Positions 60,588 through 64,000 of a stretch of 64,000 bases of DNA are shown here, piece after piece. The position numbers and the translations under genes are program-made. The notes beneath the pieces are model-generated. The model was not told the DNA's origin. It did not search any database and worked only from the letters and a program-made list of their open reading frames with translations. How positions within the stretch are numbered: position 1 is the stretch's first letter; each line of letters opens with the position of its first letter. This DNA is from Qingshengfaniella alkalisoli (GTDB lineage: Bacteria; Pseudomonadota; Alphaproteobacteria; Rhodobacterales; Rhodobacteraceae): assembly GCF_007855645.1 (NCBI RefSeq), contig NZ_CP042261.1, positions 1,220,501 through 1,284,500 of the forward strand. The letters are read 5' to 3'.

Positions 60588-62120
60588 ATGAGCGGTAGGC
60601 CAAGTAAACAAGCGTCTGAGGCGCTGCGGTTCTTCAAAAAGCTGAAGGTTAGTGTCGGTAAATCGGCTGGGAAACCTGTTAAGCTTGCCGGATACCAGAA
60701 AGATTTTATCAAAGGCGCATTGAAATCTGACGTTTCTATTGCGTGTCTTTCTATTGGCCGGGGCAATGGTAAAACGGCATTGAGTGCTGGCATTGCTCTC
60801 GGTTATCTCATGGGTGAGATTGATCCCCAGCCAAAGCCCGAGATTATCTTTGCCGCCCGAAACAGAGATCAGGCACGAATCGCGTTTCAATTCGTCTGCG
60901 ATTACATTGACGGGCTGGACGAGGATGAACAAGAGAACTTCATAATTCGTCGCGGTTCCAAGCTTGAGGTGGAATACATCCCTAATGGCGGTCTCGCTCG
61001 CTGTATTGCGGCTGATGGTAAATCAATTCTTGGCGGCGCTCCAACATGCGCCATACTGGACGAGAGAGCGGCTTGGGAAAAAGACAAGGGCGACAATCTG
61101 GAAAACGCCATTCTGTCCGGTCTGGGTAAGCGTGATGGCAGGGCGTTCATTATCAGCACATCTGCGCCGGATGATGCGAATACATTCTCACAGTGGTTAG
61201 ATCAGCCACCACCGGGAACCTACGTGCAGGAGCACAGACCAGCACCCGGTCTTCCCGCCGACGATCTTGAAAGCCTCCTGATTGCCAACCCCGGAGCCGT
61301 GGAGGGCATTGGCTCATCCCCTGAATGGCTGCTGTCTCAAGCCGAGCGAGCGATTGCCCGTGGTGGATCGGCGCTGTCCAGCCTCCGAAACTTGAACCGT
61401 AATGAGCGCGTCGCGAGTGATGATCGGTCGGTGCTGGTAACAACCGATGAATGGCTTGCTGCTGAGGTGGATATTGACGATCTGCCACCGCGTGAAGGTC
61501 CGTGCGTTCTAGGCGTCGATCTGGGCGGTTCACGTAGCATGTCGGCTGCGGCACTGTATTGGCCCGAGACGGGGCGTTTGGAAGCCGTGGGTGCTTTCCC
61601 GTCCGTGCCTTCTCTCGCCAATCGTGGGGCGTCTGACGGTGTGTCTGACCGCTATGAACAGATGCACAGCCGGGGGGAACTAACGACGCTTGGAGACACT
61701 ACCGTTCCGGTTGGTCCGTGGCTTGCTCAGGTGGTGGCGTTGGCCGATGGTCAGGGGATCAGTTGCATCTGCGGTGACAGGTTCCGCCACGCCGAGTTTG
61801 TGGAAGCCATGCGGGCCGCTGGTCTCGACCGGGTGCCGTTCATTGAACGGGGTTTCGGGTGGAAAGACGGGGCCGAAGACATTGAGAGATTCCGTAGGGC
61901 GCTTTTCGAAGGAAAGGTGCGCACGGTCCCTTCCCTGTTGCTGCGCTCTGCGTTCGCTGACGCTATCACGCTGGTTGATCCTGCTGGAAACCACAAACTG
62001 GCAAAGGCGCGCTCACTGGGCCGTATCGACGCTGCTGCGGCATCTGTGGTCGCTGTGGCAGAGGGTGTGCGCATGACGGCCAAGCCAACGGCAAAGGCAC
62101 CGCGTTTTGCGTGGGCGTAG
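60588..62120 (+). CDS. terL: Phage terminase large subunit
   Basis: 510 residues. ATPase domain: Walker A CLSIGRGNGKTALSAGIALG, Walker B APTCAILDERAAWEKDKGDN, motif III AFIISTSAPDD. Nuclease domain of the RNase H type: first Asp in CVLGVDLGGSRSMSAAALYW, second in ISCICGDRFRHAEFVEAM, third in AKARSLGRIDAAAASVVAVA. This is the HK97-type (terminase_1) order. It packages DNA into procapsids. No small-terminase gene is seen between the terminator and this gene unless the 119-aa protein serves. The stop overlaps the start of the HNH gene. Confidence 0.93.
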   Translation: MSGRPSKQASEALRFFKKLKVSVGKSAGKPVKLAGYQKDFIKGALKSDVSIACLSIGRGNGKTALSAGIALGYLMGEIDPQPKPEIIFAARNRDQARIAFQFVCDYIDGLDEDEQENFIIRRGSKLEVEYIPNGGLARCIAADGKSILGGAPTCAILDERAAWEKDKGDNLENAILSGLGKRDGRAFIISTSAPDDANTFSQWLDQPPPGTYVQEHRPAPGLPADDLESLLIANPGAVEGIGSSPEWLLSQAERAIARGGSALSSLRNLNRNERVASDDRSVLVTTDEWLAAEVDIDDLPPREGPCVLGVDLGGSRSMSAAALYWPETGRLEAVGAFPSVPSLANRGASDGVSDRYEQMHSRGELTTLGDTTVPVGPWLAQVVALADGQGISCICGDRFRHAEFVEAMRAAGLDRVPFIERGFGWKDGAEDIERFRRALFEGKVRTVPSLLLRSAFADAITLVDPAGNHKLAKARSLGRIDAAAASVVAVAEGVRMTAKPTAKAPRFAWA

Positions 62121-62415
62121 CTATTCCCGCGCCGGGGCTGCGATATACCGGACCCAACGATGGGCTGCGGTCAGGAAACAGGCCAAAGACCGCGACGACT
62201 GGAAATGTGTCACCTGCGGCAACCGGGGCCGTCTAGAGGTGGATCATATCGTTGCCATTCGCGATGGTGGTGCGCCTTATGATCTAAGCAACCTGCAAAC
62301 GCTTTGCGTGCGGTGCCATTCCAGAAAGACCCGTCTGGAAATGGGTTTTCCCGATAAATCGCCGGAGCGAAAAGAATGGGATGCCTTACTAAAGAAGAAG
62401 CTGCCCGATTTTTAG
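62107..62415 (+). CDS. HNH endonuclease
   Basis: 102 residues. IYRTQRWAAVRKQAKDRDDW, KCVTCGNRGRLEVDHIVAIR, DLSNLQTLCVRCHSRKTRLE: the HNH motif (DH, N, H) with two CxxC zinc pairs. HNH proteins next to the terminase act in DNA packaging of HK97-type phages and are a hallmark of cos-type satellites and phages. The start is a TTG at 62107 that overlaps terL by 14 bp; a later start is possible but would shorten the basic N-terminus. Confidence 0.9.
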   Translation: MRGRSYSRAGAAIYRTQRWAAVRKQAKDRDDWKCVTCGNRGRLEVDHIVAIRDGGAPYDLSNLQTLCVRCHSRKTRLEMGFPDKSPERKEWDALLKKKLPDF

Positions 62416-62479
62416 CAAGGCCATTAATCCAATATGATTGTGTTTGTCAATTGACAGTAACAATCCAAGGATTAACTCA

Positions 62480-63712
62480 ATGCTGCAAAGCGTTAAACTA
62501 CAGAAACGCCAATCGGAAATCCGGCAATCGCTGGCCGAGTTGGCTAATAAAGATGAAATTACCGAAGATGAACAGCGTTCCATTGATAAGCTGGACAAAG
62601 AATATCAGGCCACAGAAGCGAAATATCGCGCCGCTCTGATTAGCGAAGACGAAACCCGGAAAGAAGCTGGCGAAGAACTGGAAACCCGTTCGGAAAAAGA
62701 ATGGTCCGATATGATGGACCGTTTCGAGGTTCGCCAAGTCGCTATGGCGCTGGATACCGGCGAAAAGCTCACCGGAGCGACCAAAGAAATCATCGAAGAA
62801 CTTCGCTCTCATGGCTCTTATCAGGGTCTGCCTCTCCCCCTTGCCGCTCTGGAACAACGCGCTGGAGAAACTGTATCTGGCGACCTGTTCAGTCCCAAGG
62901 CGACCCGCAACATCATCGGGCGCATTTTCCCGAATAGCGTTGCGTCTAAACTTGGCGTTCAGAGCGTCAACATCCCTCAAGGCACCGCAGAATGGCCGGT
63001 TGCGACCGCTGGCGCTGTCACTGGCTGGCAGGCCGATGAACTATCGGACGTTGGCGCTGCAACGGCTTATCAAACCACCGAGGCTACCGTATCGCCGGAC
63101 AACACCCTTGGCGCTCAGATGGTCCTGACCCGGAAGAGCCTTAAGCAAACGGGCCAAGGTCTAGAGAATGCGGTGCGTCAGGACATGAGCGCAGCGATTG
63201 CCGTTGCCCTGGACGACGCGATTATCAACGGCTCCGGTGCTGCTGGTCAGCCTCTGGGCATCGTTCCCGGTGCGGCAACCTACGGCATCACGTCTACCGA
63301 CATGGCTGCGGTTGCGCCTGATTGGGCTGCTTTCCGTGCTGAGGTAATTTCCTTCATGGAAGCCAATGCGATCACTGATCCGTCGCAGGTCAAGCTGGCA
63401 TTCCCGCCTGCTATCTGGGGCGAAATGGATGACGCGCTTATTTCTGGCACAGCGGTTTCCGAACTCGACCGCATGACCAAGCATGGCGTGTCCCCGGTTC
63501 TGGCAAACCAACTCACCGCCGGTAGCGCGATCCTGACCACCACCGTTAACGGCGTGGCACCGGCCTTTGTGGGCATGTGGGGCGCGGTTGATATGATCCG
63601 CGATCCATACACGCGAGCCGCTTCGGGGCAATTGGTTCTGACCGGCCTAGTCACTGCTGACGTGACCGTGGCGCGTGGGCTGCAAACCCGCATTCTGACG
63701 AACTTCGCGTAA
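62480..63712 (+). CDS. HK97-type phage major capsid protein
   Basis: 410 residues. N-terminal delta/scaffold-like coiled coil (VKLQKRQSEIRQSLAELANK, DEITEDEQRSIDKLDKEYQA) of about 90 residues that would be removed by the prohead protease, then the HK97 fold: GRIFPNSVASKLGVQSVNIP, LGAQMVLTRKSLKQTGQGLE, AVALDDAIINGSGAAGQPLG, IRDPYTRAASGQLVLTGLVT. The GSG..GQPLGI block is typical. ATG 62480 with AGGA nine bases upstream; a TTG at 62438 in frame is unlikely. Followed after 4 bp by the protease gene, the reverse of the usual protease-capsid order. Confidence 0.93.
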   Translation: MLQSVKLQKRQSEIRQSLAELANKDEITEDEQRSIDKLDKEYQATEAKYRAALISEDETRKEAGEELETRSEKEWSDMMDRFEVRQVAMALDTGEKLTGATKEIIEELRSHGSYQGLPLPLAALEQRAGETVSGDLFSPKATRNIIGRIFPNSVASKLGVQSVNIPQGTAEWPVATAGAVTGWQADELSDVGAATAYQTTEATVSPDNTLGAQMVLTRKSLKQTGQGLENAVRQDMSAAIAVALDDAIINGSGAAGQPLGIVPGAATYGITSTDMAAVAPDWAAFRAEVISFMEANAITDPSQVKLAFPPAIWGEMDDALISGTAVSELDRMTKHGVSPVLANQLTAGSAILTTTVNGVAPAFVGMWGAVDMIRDPYTRAASGQLVLTGLVTADVTVARGLQTRILTNFA

Positions 63713-63716
63713 TCAG

Positions 63717-64000
63717 ATGGAAGCGCCTATTTATAACGGCGGTCTTGAACTTCGGGCGGCGGGTGATGGTTCCCGCCGCCTGTCGGGGCGGTTCCCTTAT
63801 CGGTCCCGTGCCACGATCCATAGCGGTGGCAATGGACGTCGCCCACGGAAAGAAGAATTTGCGCCGGGTGCATTTCAGTTTTCAATTGATGATCCTGACC
63901 GCGATCAGCATATCCTGATTGGGCACAGTTTTGACAAACCCCTCGCCAGCAAAAAGGCCGGAACGCTTCTGTTTAATGACACCAATGAGGCATTGCTTTT
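63717..64000 (+). CDS. HK97-family prohead protease (runs off the right edge)
   Basis: The first 94 residues are visible: LRAAGDGSRRLSGRFPYRSR, ATIHSGGNGRRPRKEEFAPG, DDPDRDQHILIGHSFDKPLA, SKKAGTLLFNDTNEALLF. The LIGHSFDKPLASK.AGTL block with the catalytic His is that of peptidase U35 / prohead protease; the catalytic Ser lies beyond the window. It would cut the scaffold part of the capsid protein encoded just upstream. ATG at 63717 follows the capsid stop by 4 bp. Confidence 0.9.
   Translation, partial: MEAPIYNGGLELRAAGDGSRRLSGRFPYRSRATIHSGGNGRRPRKEEFAPGAFQFSIDDPDRDQHILIGHSFDKPLASKKAGTLLFNDTNEALL

Noticed and set aside
1-64000. CRISPR array
   Set aside because: No regularly spaced short repeats with unique spacers were seen; the only tandem repeats are the protein-coding 264-bp units and the short origin-like repeats.

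Overview
The window reads as a chromosome segment of an alphaproteobacterium of the Rhodobacterales (roseobacter type). The left end carries core genes in a familiar order (M3 oligopeptidase, a DUF6476-like membrane protein, RluA-type pseudouridine synthase, RpoH), base composition is GC-rich, and most small conserved proteins look like roseobacter or rhizobial families. No intact rRNA or tRNA gene and no CRISPR array is present. Assignments come from reading motifs and remembered families; no database search was run.

Layout. 1-5062: core genes. 5403-45863: about 40 kb of accessory DNA bounded by two short copies of the 3' end of a tRNA-Asn gene. It holds a dead HsdR fragment, several IS5-like copies, IS21 and IS110 elements, fragments of regulators and integrases, a secreted hydrolase next to a frameshifted membrane-bound AraC regulator, a DUF1611/PLP-racemase pair, a cluster of small proteins with a Crp/Fnr regulator, HflK-HflC, two transglutaminases and a Cys-rich secreted repeat protein (14.9-25.0 kb), an AraC/SDR/hydrolase set, a MarR/ABM-monooxygenase pair, a class A beta-lactamase with an AmpR-like regulator, a LysR/DMT exporter pair, and a VWA-Ig secreted protein with a membrane protein between two inverted IS5 copies.

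45845-56165: a second element, about 10 kb, with tRNA-Asn 3'-end copies at both ends. It encodes a type III restriction-modification pair (Res frameshifted), a small basic protein behind a 13-bp perfect palindrome, a Mob/Pre-like protein, a plasmid-type Rep protein and a long tyrosine integrase. It looks like an integrated mobilizable plasmid carrying a defence system. A fragment of a related integrase lies just left of the 45845 copy, so an older relative occupied the 40 kb to its left.

56115-64000 (open at the right): a compact, single-direction set in the order integrase, AlpA-like regulator, RepA-like ATPase, a repeat and hairpin region resembling a replication origin, a small unknown, a head-connector-like protein, large terminase, HNH nuclease, HK97-type major capsid protein, prohead protease. 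This resembles a capsid-forming phage satellite (cf-PICI-like) more than a complete prophage, but the right part is not visible. The tandem use of one tRNA-Asn site by at least three elements, ending in this candidate satellite, is the most interesting feature.

Several genes (AraC regulator, Res, membrane protein, one IS5 copy) are broken by single-base changes in or beside short G or C runs. Either the accessory region is decaying or the assembly has homopolymer errors; raw reads would decide.
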